A stretch of 64,000 nucleotides of DNA from Rhineura floridana (GCF_030035675.1 NC_084485.1:93826838-93890837); one strand, 5' to 3'. Shown: positions 1 to 12,174, numbered from the stretch's first letter. The notes: generated by a model from the letters alone, not told the origin. A program made the numbers and translations.

Positions 1-582
1 TGATGACCTTACTCAGAACGAGAGGAGAGGGCTTTTTGTGAAGCAAGGCTGCAAGGAAAGGTTGCTTTCCACCTTCCAGCCTGCTCCTTCACTGCCATCT
101 CCTTTTAAAAATTATCCTTATTTGCGAGGCTGCCCAGAACTTGCCTTTGGCCCAGATGGAGCCAAGGAGCAGTGAGGAAATTCAGGACTTGCTCCTCCCC
201 CTTCTCTGAGGCTAAGTGTGTGTGCCAGCATCCCCCGCCCCTTTCTTCCACCTACACTCTGCCCTCATCTCTCCAAGATGCTGTGGCAGTTGAGGGCTTT
301 CTCCCTCCCACGTGCCCAAATGCTTGCAGGAGGGGCAGGTGTGTTTGTGTGTGTGCTGATCTGTCTTCTGCTCCGCTCTCATTCCCCAAGTGCATGCTAA
401 TCAAGTCATCAGTTTTGATGATCATCCCAAGGCCTAAAAGCACTAACTCCTCTACTCAATCTATCCACCCTTTTGTCTTCACAATCTAGCATCCCCACCT
501 CTACCACATTGCTGCTGCTTTTATTATTATTTTAAAAGCTCAGCAGGTTGGGTGAGGCTGTGGTCCACATACTGCAGCCGAA
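1..582. other. Intergenic sequence, nothing recognised
   Basis: Downstream side of SSBP3. The open frames at 172-489 and 252-443 are short, have no recognisable motif and overlap on opposite strands. No repeat family is recognised. Confidence 0.5.
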
Positions 583-808
583 ATGTATTTATTTATTTAA
601 TTATTATTGCACTTATATCCCACCCTTCCTCCAAGTTACTCAAAGTGGTGCACATAGACACCCCACCCTTTTCCATTTTATCCTTACACCAACCCTGTGA
701 GATAGGTCAGGCTGAGAGACTATATCTGGCCCAAGGTCACCCAGTAGGCTTCATGGCTGGGTGGGGATTTGAACCTGGATCTTAGTTCAACACTGTAACC
801 CACTAGTG
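583..808 (-). mobile_element. MIR/CORE-type tRNA-derived SINE
   Basis: Read on the minus strand it has a tRNA-like head with box-B-like sequence (GTTCAAATCCCC), then the CORE-type segment with GGGTGACCTTGGGCCA, and a 3' end running into GGGTGGGATATAAGTGC and an AT-rich tail. This layout is that of MIR-like CORE-SINEs mobilised by L2-type LINEs. It is diverged and not expected to be active. Confidence 0.7.
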
Positions 809-2124
809 TTGGGAGACAGGACTGTACGTGTGTGGCGGGAGGGGGATGCCAATTTTATTGGACCTTTGCATTAAGAAAAGAAAGCAACACTTCCCTGTCT
901 GTGGGGAGCTTTTTACAGAAAGGGATATTTGGAGATGTGATTTGGAGCGGAAGGGGGTCATGAATTTTTTTGAGCTTACAAAGGGGGTCCCATACTCATC
1001 AAGGTTGGAAACCAATAGGTTAGACCCACAGTAGCACTGGGCTATATAATAGATTAATTATAGTGTATTATAAGCTGAAATGAGCAGTGTGTACCATTGT
1101 AATGGGGCACATAACGGCCATGCACAGATGCCTTAAGGAAGAATGCTGTACATGTTGGCTTTTCTAACACCAGAATGTTATCTGATTTGTTCTTTGCTCT
1201 GACAACACCTCTCCAGAAGAAAAAATCACTTAAGTCGTTTGACTCATTTTTATCTTCTTCCCGGAAACAATAGAAAGGAACCTAGTTTCTTGAATGGACA
1301 GGTGTGAGAATATACAATTAAGATGGCACTTGGGGCCACTGAAATGTATTAATGCTGGACACTGACAATTCAGATGATCTCTTTACAGATTCCTGCTGGA
1401 ATACATGGCTATCAGCCAAATACCTTCAAGAAGTTCCTGGCATTTTACTTACATGGTGTTGTGTGAACAGGCCTCTGGAAGTCCTGCCTTTATCGTGTTT
1501 CCTCCTGTAATATTACACTTGCAGTACAGTTAAGAGTTAGAGGCTATTAATTAAAAATAAAGATTTTTTTTCTAAAAAAAATCACATGCAAAGACTCTCA
1601 TTTCAGCCTCATCAAAATATTTAATACCAGAATGAATCAGAACGAACACTAGTATTAAGTGCCAGAGTTCTAGTTTAAATGAAAAAATGGAAAGCTAAGT
1701 CTAGTTCTGGGCTCATTGCTAACTATACTTCAGGTGTAGTTCTGTCTTTCAGCCCTGTAGCAGGTATCTCCCAACTGCTCGCTAATATTGTCACTCAGCC
1801 TAAATTACTCAATATAACTTCAGGGTTGGCAGTGATCAAGTAACACATTTTTACAAGCATCTCCAGTTGCATTGGATCAGTCACTGAATCATTAGGCAGT
1901 AGTTGATATTCTAGGTCTTTCAAACAGCTAGACTGAAAGTTATTATTCCAAATAAGGTTATACATAATGTCTCAGTTGTTGAAGAATTTTAGACAATGGG
2001 AAGACTAGTTCAAAGGGAAATTCAAAAAGGTCAAATCTCTCAAACGTTTTGAAGCTTATTTTAGACCATAATGATAAGCCCAGCTGGCATGTATGCCAGA
2101 TTAGGTATGATGAATACTATCATG
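809..2124. other. Intergenic sequence, nothing firm
   Basis: AT-rich sequence with no coding signal. The stretch near 990-1030 (caaggttggaaacca) resembles wording seen in reptilian DNA-transposon remnants, but I cannot define ends. Confidence 0.4.
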
Positions 2125-2215
2125 TCCAAGAGGATTATTATTAGGGTATTCCACCCTTCCTTCTAGTAGGAGCCCAGGGCCGCAAACAAAAGCACTAAAA
2201 ACATTCCCGGTATAG
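2125..2215 (-). mobile_element. L2 LINE 3' tail fragment
   Basis: On the minus strand the sequence contains AGTGCTTTTGTTTGC, GGGCTCCTACTAGAAGG and GTGGAATACCC, the usual 3' UTR of the L2 copies elsewhere in this window (for example 29590-29680 and 63300-63400). Confidence 0.65.
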
Positions 2216-2547
2216 TTAATAAGTTCAGGAAAAAAGCTGGTATAGGATGCCAGTATAGTTAGTAAGGGGAAAAAGCAAACTTCCTGCAGAAAATGGGAGT
2301 TCTTGTCCAAATGAAGTTAACAATAAGTGAAGCACATCGTTAAATCTAAAATTAATCAGAAGCTATTTGGTTTGTTAGACAACACATTAGTGAAGGGTAC
2401 TAAAACTGGAAGGCTGAATAAATTCAGTGCTTGTCATCACAGTGGAATATGTAGGACAAATATATGCCTGAACTCACTCTTTCAGGGAGGGAAGTGTGAA
2501 GAACTCAGAGGTGATAAGAAATGCAGTGCTAGGGCAAGGATAGCCAA

Positions 2548-2655
2548 AATAGTGTCCTCCAGATGTTGTGGATTTTAACTCCCACCTTCCCTGACCATTA
2601 GCTGGCTAGGACTGATAAACTTAGGTCCACAACAGCTGGAGAGCACCATGTTGGC
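2548..2655. repeat. Palindromic MITE-like repeat (ACTCCC family)
   Basis: Contains the paired motifs CTCCAGATGTTGT and ACAACAGCTGGAG around a diverged centre with a CTGACCATTAGCTGGC word. Relatives lie at 14464-14565, 21548-21608, 24345-24482, 40895-40995 and 55844-55975. The family folds as a hairpin about 130 bases long, as expected of a non-autonomous DNA transposon. Confidence 0.6.
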
Positions 2656-2844
2656 TCCCTCTTTTCTAGGGCTATTCATAAATTTAAAAAATTAAATCAC
2701 TGTAGCTAGATGGCTTCCAGCAGTGAGTTCCTAAAAGAATTCAAAAGTGAAACTGCTGATCATCTAACAAATATGTAAATCGTTCCTAAAACTGATCTTT
2801 AGCTATTTTCTACTCTCGTCCATGTAGCACTTGCTTTAAAAAAG

Positions 2845-4245
2845 GGAGTAGGATTTGTTTCTTGCAAACACATTTTTTGAGCAACCGAAAAGACGACTGT
2901 ACACGTGGACATCACCAAATGGTCAATACATCCCAATTCCAAACAAAGGGGATCCCAGGGAATGCAGTAATTATTGAACTATTGCCTTAATATTCAATGC
3001 AAGTAATGTTCAAGATTCTACAACAAAGGCTCTTACAATATATGGAGTGAGAAATGTCAGACGTCCAAGTTGGATTTAGAAAGGGAAGAGGCACCAGAGA
3101 TCATATCGCAAACATACATTGGATAATGGAATGGACCAAGGAATTTTAGAAGAAAATCACCCTGTGCTTTATAGATTACAGCAAAGTCTTTGACTGTATA
3201 GATCATGAAAAACTAGGGAATGCTTTAAAAGAAATGGGGGTGCCACAGCATCTGATTGTCCTGATGCTCAACTTATACTCTGGACAAGAGGCTACTGCAA
3301 GGACAGAATATGGAGAAACCGATTGGTTCCCCATTGGAAAGGGTGTGAGACTGGGGTGTCTTTTATCACCTTACTTGTTTAATCTATATGCAGAACATAC
3401 AATACAGAATGCGGGATTGGACCAAGATGGAGGTGTGAAAATTGGAAGGAGAAATATCAATAATTTAAGATATGCAGACGATACCATACTACTAGCAGAA
3501 ACCAGTAATGGTTTGAAACGAATGCTGATGAAAGTTAAAGAGGAAAGCACACATGCAAGATTATAGCTGAACACCAAGAAGACTAAAGTAATGACAACAG
3601 AAGATTTATGTAACCTTAAAATTGACAACAAGGACATTGAACTTCTCAATTATCTTGGCACAGTCATTAACCAAAATGGATACAATAGTCAAGAAATCAG
3701 AAGGCGGCTAGGAATGGGGAGGGCAACTATGAGAGAACTAGAAAAGTTCCTCAAATGCAAAGATGTATCACTGAACACTAAAGTCAGGATCATTCAGACC
3801 ATGGTATTCCTGATTTCTATGTATGGATGTGAAAGTTGGACAGTGAAAAAAGCAGGTAAGAGAAAAATCAACTCTCTTGAAATGTGGTGTTGGAGGACAG
3901 CTTTGCAGATACCATGGACCGCGAAAGAGACAAATAATTGGGTGTTAGAACAAATTAAACCAGAACTATCACTAGAAGCTAAAATGATGAAACTGAGGTT
4001 ATCATACTTTGGAAACATAATGAGAAGACATGATACACTAGAAAAGACAATAATGCTGGGAAAAACAGATGGGAGTAGAAAAAGAGGAAGGCCAAACAAG
4101 AGATGGATTGATTCCATAAAGGAAGCCACAGACCTGAACTTACAAGATCTGACCAGTGTGGTTCACGACAGATGCTATTGGAGGTCACTGATTCATGGGG
4201 TCGCCATAAGTTGTAATTGACTTGAAGGCACATAACAACAAAGGA
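2845..4245 (+). mobile_element. RTE/BovB LINE, 5'-truncated and internally deleted
   Basis: A BovB non-LTR retrotransposon. A fragment of the endonuclease domain (LYTWTSPNGQY at about 2890-2925) is followed, after a missing stretch, by reverse transcriptase from about 2947. RT motifs are VGFRKGRGTRDHI, MGVPQHLIVLMLNLYSGQEA (from 3234), GKGVRLGCLLSPYLFNLYAE and the active site RYADDT near 3470. A C-terminal part contains MYGCESWTVKKA and RKRGRPNKRWIDSI. A TAG at 3564-3566 interrupts the frame, which resumes without a shift at 3591-4218. The 3' end, with GGGTCGCCATAAGTTG and ACTTGAAGGCACATAACAAC, matches the tail of the SINEs at 11962, 22288, 48345 and 52104. It is inactive. BovB is common in squamates and moves horizontally between hosts. 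Confidence 0.93.
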
Positions 4246-4254
4246 TCAAGGAAA

Positions 4255-5445
4255 TTGCAAGCTAGTTAGCTTAGCACCTGGCCAGGTAAAATGGTAGAAC
4301 GCCTTATTAAAAGATAAAATTATCAAGCTTTTGGAAGAATTGGCATGGTTTTGTAAAGGAAAGTCCCTCAATAGATTCCTTAGCAACCTTGGCTTTCATG
4401 GGGTAAGGGGACTGGTCCCCCTCATGGATTGGTAACTACTTAAAAAACAGGATGTTTAAAATAGGAATAAGTGAACAGTCCTCACACTGGGAAGAAGTAA
4501 CGACCAGTGAGCCTCAAGGATCTGCACTGGGTGTGATTTTGACTACTTTATAAAGAATTTATAGTTGAGTAGTGAGGTGGCCAAGTTGCAGATGACACCA
4601 GTTTATTCAAGTTGTGAAAACCAAAACTGACTGAAAGTACTCCCAAGGAATCTCCCAAAATCGCCTGGCTTTAATAGAAGTATAAAATGACGCACACATT
4701 TTTTGCCTGAATGTTCACACAGTACTGTGATGGAATCCGGGTGCTAAATGACCAGGAAAGAGATGTTGGTCGTGGTGGATAGCGCAATTAAAATGTTTAC
4801 CTGTGTGGAGCAGTTATGAAAAAGCAACTTCAATGTTAGGGATTTCTAGGAAAGGCATCAAAAACAAAGCTGCCAATTTCATAATCCAACACTATAATGT
4901 AGCCACAGCGGGAATATTGTATATGCCTTCTCCAAAATGTTGTATTCGAGCTGGAAAAAAATGCAACCATGGTGAGACTAAAGATTAAGCACGTTTCCAA
5001 TAAAGATACACTTTTTAGTTAAGAAAAAAGAGTAATGGAAATAGAGATCTGTAAGATTATGCCTGGTGTGGAGAAAGTGGATAATTTCTTTGCCTCTTAG
5101 TAGAATTGGGGTCAGCAAAGAAATTGATTGGCACTTGGTCCAGGATAGACAAAAGCACATTTTTCTCATTAAAGAAAAACTAAGGGAATTTGCTGACAAG
5201 ATGCAACAAGCACCAACCTAGATGGCTTTAAAAAGGATTAGGCAAATCAATGAAGAATAACTTTGTGAATGGTTACTAGTGATGATGGCTGTGTGTAACC
5301 TCTAGCTTCACATGCCTCTGAGTGCCACTTGTTAAGAGAGCAACAACAGCATAGAGGACTATTGCTATCATGTCATGCTTAGGGTCTAGCCAGAGGCATT
5401 TGGCTGGTCACTGTGGGATACAGGATTAGACAGCTCCTGACAGGT
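4255..5445 (+). mobile_element. Old CR1 LINE (ORF2 3' half and 3' UTR)
   Basis: Scattered CR1 words remain in shifting frames: a VSLAPG-like start near 4270, CKGKS near 4355, FADDT-like sequence near 4585, an ERDVGRGG word near 4760 and GFKKD near 5222. It ends in the CR1 3' UTR (GTGATGATGGCTGTG, AGAGGCATTTGGCTGGTCAC). Many substitutions and indels make it clearly older than the CR1 at 41680-43148. Confidence 0.75.
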
Positions 5446-7844
5446 TCTTATGGGGTAAAATAAGAGGAAACACTATTTCACTGTGCTGTATCTCCTGGCA
5501 CAATCCCCATCTTTTTCTGTAGTAGACCTGAAAGCTTAAAATTAACACAACTCCCCAAGCTGTTAAAGCAAGAGAGATTGAACCTCACAGTTGCATAACT
5601 AATAGCTGATTTTGATCAAGTAGCAAAACAATTCTAATGCTGTACTGAAAAGCCAGTTGTAGAATTTTTTTTCCAACTGAAACATATCATGAGCTTCAAG
5701 ATATTAATTGTGTTTGTCCATGACACAGATAATCCATTTAGGCTTCGTTGAATTCTATTATTTGCATATAACAGAGAAGAAAATCTGTTTTACAACCTCA
5801 TCTTTATATAGCTAATAATATACTAACTGCAGTCTTCCTAACATCACTGTCAATGTTCTACCTAGGGATGTCAACAGCAATTGTCTGTGTGATGCTGGGT
5901 ACATCATTTTAGCACGCCACAGATCTTCAAAACTGGCATGCCTTTGCCATTTCAGCCTGAAGGACTGGGTGGATTTTGACAGATGTAGAACTGACTTGTG
6001 ATGTAGTGGAGGTATTTGATCCCAAACAGATTTTAAGCTTGCATGATGGCAGCACTTGCCAGTTCCTCAGCCACAGCAAGAAAGCCAGCAGACAAAGGCC
6101 TAGTACTATACAGGGACACCTGGCTGAGCTGTTTGTGTCTCTTAGATATGAAAAGAAAATGCATCAACAAAACCACTAGGAACAATCTGTATTCTCAACA
6201 CGCCTTTCCACCTTCTTGTTTCCCTCTGTTATGAGCACAGACAAATGCTCTCTCCTCCTCCGGTTTCTATACTACAGTGACAATTCTAAGGCTAGGCCCC
6301 AGGGACCTGCCAGAGTGTTTGTGATAGGCTTTTGAAGCTGCTCCCACTCGTTGATCTCTTTGTCTGAACTGTTTCAACAGGTATGCATGGCTCAGATAAA
6401 ACACAGTGCATGATGAAGCCTGTATGCTGTTCAAGGGGAGAATTGTTTCTTAAAACAGCATGTTCCCTTGATGTGAAGCTAGTATGAAATCAAACTCTGC
6501 AGGCTGTGCTAATAGCTCTACCAGGGGTTTGCATGTGCCCACAAACAATTCAATCTTAGACTCCAGTTGCACACATTCCTCTTGCACTCTAACTGGCATA
6601 AGGAAAATGGGAAATCAACACACTGCACAATTGACCTTTCATTTTTATCTCATGTAAGACTGGCTTGGGACATGCTCTTATCACCTACCATTTTTAAGCC
6701 CAGTGCAAGATCAAAGACAATGATCCTCCTGGGTGTTCTGGAATAAAATTAGTATATACAAACAGATATTCACCATATTTTGCAACATGTTTAATTACCC
6801 CCAACACACACAGCCAGAATATCTACCTTAAATTGCAGCCAGTGTCACAAGAGTGTTGTTCTGCATGCTCTAGAACCCCTTCTTTGCATTAATCAACAGG
6901 TTTTTACATTGGAGATTTCCAGTGCCTTAGTCAAAGTATTCTATAACCCAGCAAACACCACTGCAAAAATGCCTACCAAATTTAAACACAATTACAAACG
7001 TTCACGGCAAAATGGTATCTGCTTAAAACATTCTGGAATTTATATAGTAGGAAGGAATGTTTTTAAGATTCCTGACTACACTTTTTGAAAAGTTAAAGCA
7101 TATAACTTTTACTTTGGTGGGGTGTAGAGAATTGGGATTACTTTAAATCCATTTTCTTTGCCCATTTATAATGGTTACTGGTTGAAACAATCTTTTTCCA
7201 AAATATTGGAGAAGGAAGCAAGAGCAAAAGCTATAAAAGGAAAAGGCTGGCAAAATACAGGATGGGCCACAGGGACCCTGCTGAACAGCTTGCTGGTGGA
7301 AACTCCAACAGCTGCATGCTGGCTGGCACAAAGGATAAGTTGTATATTAGTGGGAGAGAGAAAGAACCAATGGTCTCAATGAGTGACTCCCCTAGGGCCA
7401 CTACACTGGTGGTCCTAGATTAAAAGATTATGAGAAAGCAATCTGAGAACTTCTTTGGGGGTTCACAGAAAACACCTGCAGCTGCATTTAGCCTCCACAA
7501 GTAGAACAAAGGCCAAGACAGGGCTTAGGGCTTGTCAACAGCTTTTATAAGAAAAAGCAGCTGTGGGTAGCAGCACATCACATCTCTTGGGCTACTGCTA
7601 ATTGCTGCTCATAGTCTCTGTAGCTGTCCATTGTCTTAAGCAAACCATCGCTTAAGACTTTGGACAAACTGAATTTCAAAGTGCGAGTCTTCAAAGCATA
7701 TGATACTTTGGTTAATATGTCTTAATACTCATAAATATTAAATAGTAACTCCCACAATGCTTACAGAGGAGAAGAGAACATTTGAGATTACAGCAACACT
7801 TAATGAAAGCTGGAAGATCCAAACATTTGAAAACATCTGCTCTC
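5446..7844. other. Intergenic, no gene or clear repeat seen
   Basis: About 2.4 kb of unique-looking, moderately AT-rich DNA. Open frames at 5976-6234 and 7143-7382 are short, overlap on other frames or strands, and carry no motif. I see no RNA gene or mobile element ends. Confidence 0.45.
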
Positions 7845-8311
7845 TAGAGTTACCAGGTCTCCGGTTTACGGCCGGAGTCTCTGGTTTTTGGGGGGCCCCT
7901 CCGGCTCTCCAGCTAGCACCCCTTAATCTCTGGACTCTCAGCTTCAGTTTTTTTAAAAAAATTAAGTTTCTAGGTGGTCTGGTTCCTGAGATAAACACCA
8001 AAACATCAGCCGCCCCACCACGACTGTTTAATCTATTTAACTGATACGACGCTGAAGTTGGTTCCTAGTTCCCAGTTCCTTATTTGCTTGAAAGTTCAAA
8101 ACACTGAAAAAGAAGAGTTGACAACTACAGCAACTTCAAACCAAACTTAACATGTCTCTGAACCCCAAAATATATGTTGGGGTACCCTGTATGTTATATC
8201 ACTGTGATCAGGGGACTCTCCCCATCAAGAATAACAATACATTTAAGCAATCAAAATCATCAGGCTTCTGATATTATCATAAATACATAATGATGTCATA
8301 AAATCATAAAA

Positions 8312-8892
8312 AATAAGTAACTGGGGGTGCCTACCCCAAACTCTGCTCTGGGACAGGACAAATCATATACCCCAGGAAAGGGGAGGGTGTCCCCTACAAG
8401 ATGCCACTGCGTCCCACCTGGCCCAGAGCTTCTGCTGGGCGCAGGGCACGGAGGAGGGCATCTATGCAAAATCAAAGCAGACAAAAACATACAGGAAAAA
8501 ATAAGTAACTGGGGGTGCCCACCCCCAAATCTGCTCTAGGACAGGACAAATCATATACCCAGGAAAGGGGAGGGTGTCCTCTATGAGATGCCACTGCATC
8601 CCACCTGGCCCAGAGCTTCTGCTGGGTGCAGGGCACGGAGGAGGGCATCTATGCAAAATCAAAATGGACAAAAACACGTAGAAAAAAATAAGTAACTGGG
8701 GGTGCCCACTCCAAACTCTGCTCTGGGCCAGGACAAATCATACACCCCAGGAAAGGGAAGGGTGTCCTCTACGAGATGCCACTGCGTCCCGCCTGGGCCA
8801 GAGCTTCTGCTGGGCGCAGGGCACAGAAGAGGCCATTATACAAAATCAAAGCAGAAAAAGACATACAGGAAAAATAAGTAATTGGGGGTGCC
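8312..8892 (+). repeat. Tandem array, 186-188-bp unit, inside the hAT-like element
   Basis: Units start at 8312, 8500, 8687 and 8873, each with AATAAGTAACTGGGGGTGCC. They carry the same central words (GGAAAGGGGAGGGTGTCC, CAGAGCTTCTGCTGGG). The fourth unit is split by the solo LTR and resumes at 9723-9870. The units differ by a few percent. Open frames on both strands here are by-products. Confidence 0.9.
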
Positions 8893-9722
8893 TGTGACGT
8901 CCTTCCCTGGTTCTCCCTGTCAGGTTCCCACCTGCTTGTGGCTACTGCCTTTCACTAGGCACCACCAGGGACACCACCAGTCAGGACCGTCCTTTATATG
9001 GTTTCTCACTCCGCTCTAGCACAGATCTCACTAGATCCCACTGCTAGGCAGCACCACCAGTCACTTCCTGTAACCAATACTCCCAGAGACTTTGCCTAAG
9101 TCTCTCTATAGCTTGTTACTTTGTGACTGTGTGCCTATGCTGTTCCCAATCCCCTTGTATCTTTATATATAAAGCATACAACTCTGGGTTGCTCTGGATA
9201 CTTGACTTGTTACAATATCTCCTTTCACCGCTGCCACCATTAGATACAGTTTCTGTTCAGCCTTCGTAATTACCTTGCCCTCCCTTCTGGTCTGTATATT
9301 CCCCCAGCCAAGGATCAGGCCTTTGGTAAACCAAGTAAGTATTTATTTACTAACAACAGGAAATAACAAGATTACTTTAGGAATGTTTCACACGCGTATG
9401 GTTTCATATATGGTCACTCTTTATGTTTCTGTTCATATATATACTCTTTAAATATCAGCCAACTACAACCCAAACTTCCCTCAGAACTCTGCCAACCAAC
9501 CCTCACCAAACGACCTCACTCCAACCAACTCAACAACCTCCCCAACCGACTCCACCTCACATTTATACCTTCAGCCAGCCAGCCACTCAGCCAATCATCA
9601 TCCAGCATACTTCAGCTTCTCACCCATGTACTCCCCCTTTCTCTCTCAGTCAATTACCATACATCACCTAATAGACCCGTACTTACCATATTTACAGATG
9701 CTTAACCTACAGGAACATCACA
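8893..9722. mobile_element. Solo LTR (fossil), LTR-retrotransposon family uncertain
   Basis: An 830-bp block interrupts a tandem-repeat unit cleanly. It begins TGTGACGTCC and ends GGAACATCACA, so it has TG...CA ends. Five flanking bases are nearly duplicated (GTGCC left, GTGCT right). A TATATAAAG-like promoter word lies near 9160. No internal coding region remains, so this is a solo LTR left by recombination. Orientation is probably plus, judged from the TATA word. It is younger than the array it split. Confidence 0.75.
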
Positions 9723-10502
9723 GTGCTCACCACAAAATTGGTTCTGGTCCAGGACAAATCATACACCCCATGAAAGGGGAGGGTGTCCTCTATGAGATGC
9801 CAGTGCATCCTGCCTGGCCCAGAGCTTCTGCTGGGCGCAGGGCACGGAGAAGCACATCTATGCAAACAGAAAGGGTAGAGAATCTTCTTACTCTTACTTG
9901 TTTCTCAGACCTCTTTCTGAAGTGAAGGGTCAAATCTGTAAAGAAGTTTGGAGCAGCCACATTAAAAGATAAGGGCAGGGCATTCCAGACAGGGGGTTGC
10001 CAACTCTGCTTGGATATGGATGTCTTTGCAGAGGATCCCTAGTCAAGCTTTACCAACAGCACAATCCAAACTATATCTACTCAGAAGTAAGTCCTGTTGA
10101 GTTCTATGGGGGCTTAGTCCCTTAGTACGTGTGTTTAGAATTGCAGCCTTCAGGGGCCTCCATCTTTACTCCTGAATGCTCCCATCTAACATCTCCACAA
10201 CACTAGGCTTCTTTCTCCCTACAGTGGCCTTCTGGTGACTGGCCTGGCCTGAAGGCACTTAAACCCTTCTTGCCGAAAGCAAGTAGGCTAGATTAAATGT
10301 TCCCTACCCAGGCTCCATCTTTTAGCTAAAATGTCTAGCTTAATTTCCAGTCAGATTTTTTTTTTAATTGTACGCTCCAAGCAACTGTGATTGATGCTTA
10401 ATATATCATGCTTAATGACATCACTTGGGCCTGCCCCGTGACATCACTTGGGCCCGCCCCTAAAATATCAGGTTTTGGGATGCTTCTGACCTGGCAACCC
10501 TA

Positions 10503-10973
10503 CTGCTCTCTAAACTGGATACTGTGAAGTAACTGTTGGATAATTCATCTTTATTTTAGCTATGGGAGTGGGAATATTCTGCTAAGTACAAATCACATTT
10601 CCAGTAATGAGACAATTGGAAGTCTGTCTTCTTTAACAGATCAACACATATTTTATAGATCATCTATTGCTCATAACATATACTACTCCCAGCTACCAGG
10701 AACAAGAAAGTTTGTGTGGACATATAATTGCATACACAACCCAACATCAGAATCCAAATCCTGTTCTCTACTCTTGAATTTTGATGAGCTGCTATTACGT
10801 TCTTTGTCTATGGAGAAAGAGAGGAGCACAGCAAACTAACTGTTAAAACCTATAGCCAACCACAGTGGAACCTGCTGTGGTGTGTGTGTATGTATGTAAA
10901 ATCTATCATGTTTATAAATGGATCCTAGTCCTATGGATTCCACAAAGTGCCAAACAGGCAGACATACCCCTGG
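10503..10973. other. Spacer between hAT-like element and composite repeat X
   Basis: The target duplication of the hAT-like element lies at 10503-10510. The rest is AT-rich with no recognised feature except a short GT-rich run near 10880. Confidence 0.5.
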
Positions 10974-10976
10974 ATT

Positions 10977-11000
10977 ATACAGCCACAAGAGTGGCTGTAT
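10977..11000. repeat. Terminal hairpin of composite repeat X
   Basis: ATACAGCCAC, a four-base loop AAGA and GTGGCTGTAT form a perfect 10-bp stem three bases from the outer end of block A. Copy 3 keeps it at 58145-58168 with one weakened pair. Confidence 0.8.
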
Positions 11001-11504
11001 ACTATAGCCAGCGGGGATCTTTCACATTCCGCAATGTTAAATTGAAAATACCCCCATGCCATTCTGAGGCTTCCCATAAGCTCATTTCAAAACAAAACCT
11101 TACATAACTTATAGTCCTGAACTCAGAAACGCTTGCTTAACAACCCTGTCAATTTTCATGGCGATACACAAAAAATGTCACAGAGAATAAACAGTTCAAA
11201 GTGTAAAAAGAGGGGGAGAAATCTCAGAGCCCTTTTGGACTTTTTTCTGTCAGAGTTCTCATAATATGTTGAAATTCATTAAAAATCAGCCATATTCACA
11301 GAGTACCTGTAATCCTAATACTGACCTTGTCCCATACCCTGACCTTCATCTTCCGCAGTTGAAAAGTTGAAAAAATGCCTGGCTGATTTTTAATGCATTT
11401 AATAAATTTTGGCTGGAACCCAATGATAAAGCGGAGCATGCTCAGTAAGGACCAACTGTCAGTGTTCTAAAAGCCTCACAGCTGCTGGGCTTGGCTAATC
11501 AGGG

Positions 11505-11775
11505 GGCCACACCAACACCAGACTTTGATTTCATGTGAGACAGTCATGGCTTCCCTCAAAGAATCATGGGAAGTGTAGTTTGTGAAGGGTGCTAAGAGAT
11601 TCCTATTCCCCTGAGAGAATGGTTTAACAGTCAGACCCTCTGATTGAAGGTCTGTGAGGGGAACAGGGCGTCTCCTAGCAACTCTCAGCACCCTTCACTA
11701 ACTACACTTCCCAGGATTCTTTGAGAAGCCATGACTGTCCAAAGTGAAATAAAGCCCTGGTGTGGATGTGGCCAG
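11505..11775. repeat. MITE-like hairpin within block A of X
   Basis: Inverted arms contain GACAGTCATGGCTTCCC and its complement near 11730, with AGTGTAGTTTGTGAAGGG paired to CCCTTCACTAACTACACT. The same family stands alone at 33788-34121 with ends GGCCACATCCACACC. It recurs in X copy 3 (57398-57640) and partly in copy 2 (46565-46690). Confidence 0.75.
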
Positions 11776-11961
11776 GGAAAGGTTTGGTATAAATTTGGAT
11801 GGGAGGCTACATGTGCCTGCTGTAGAATAAAAAGGTGGGGGAAAGCCTGAAAAAGAATGATTCTGTTTACAATGTTTTCGTTTTGGAAAGGAAAGGAGCT
11901 TCCCTTCTGCCCAGTGCCCACCCACCCAATCTCCTCCCCTCCCACTCCCTGCCCCTCCCCT

Positions 11962-12174
11962 GGGTCAGTGTTGGACTATGACCTGGGAGACCAGGGTTCG
12001 AATCCCCACACAGCCATGAAGCTGACTGGGTGACCTTGGGCCAGTCACTGCCTCTCAGCCTCAGAGGAAGGCAACAGTGAAATCACCTCTGAATACCGTT
12101 TACCATGAAAACCCTATTCAAAGGGTTGCCATAGGTGGGGATTGACTTGAAGGCAGTCCATTTCCATTTTCAAA
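11962..12174 (+). mobile_element. tRNA-derived SINE with BovB-type 3' tail
   Basis: The head contains pol III box-B sequence GGTTCGAATCC (11995-12005). A CORE-like segment TGGGTGACCTTGGGCC follows, then CTGAATACCGTTTACC and a 3' tail GGTTGCCATAGG...GACTTGAAGGCA. The tail matches the BovB 3' end at 4198-4240, so BovB probably supplied the retrotransposition machinery (Sauria-SINE-type partnership). It interrupts composite repeat X. Confidence 0.8.

Larger units (their letters stand above)
7845..10502. mobile_element. Non-autonomous hAT-like DNA transposon with 8-bp target duplication
   Basis: The left end TAGAGTTACCAGGTC and right end GACCTGGCAACCCTA are imperfect inverted termini. Both are flanked by the same eight bases, CTGCTCTC (7837-7844 and 10503-10510), which is the hAT target-duplication length. 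No transposase is visible. The interior holds four units of a 186-188-bp tandem repeat (8312-8892 and 9723-9870), a solo LTR inserted in the fourth unit, and a segment with ACTCAGAAGTAAGTCC that is common in reptilian non-autonomous elements. The element must have been mobilised in trans. Confidence 0.82.

Noticed and set aside
8312-8892. Regular repeats that could suggest a CRISPR array or satellite
   Set aside because: Units of 187 bp with no short repeat/unique spacer pattern, in a vertebrate transposon. It is a tandem array within a hAT-like element.
11962-12010. Possible tRNA gene (box A/box B-like sequence)
   Set aside because: Continues into CORE and BovB-type tail sequence. No complete cloverleaf. 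It is a SINE head.
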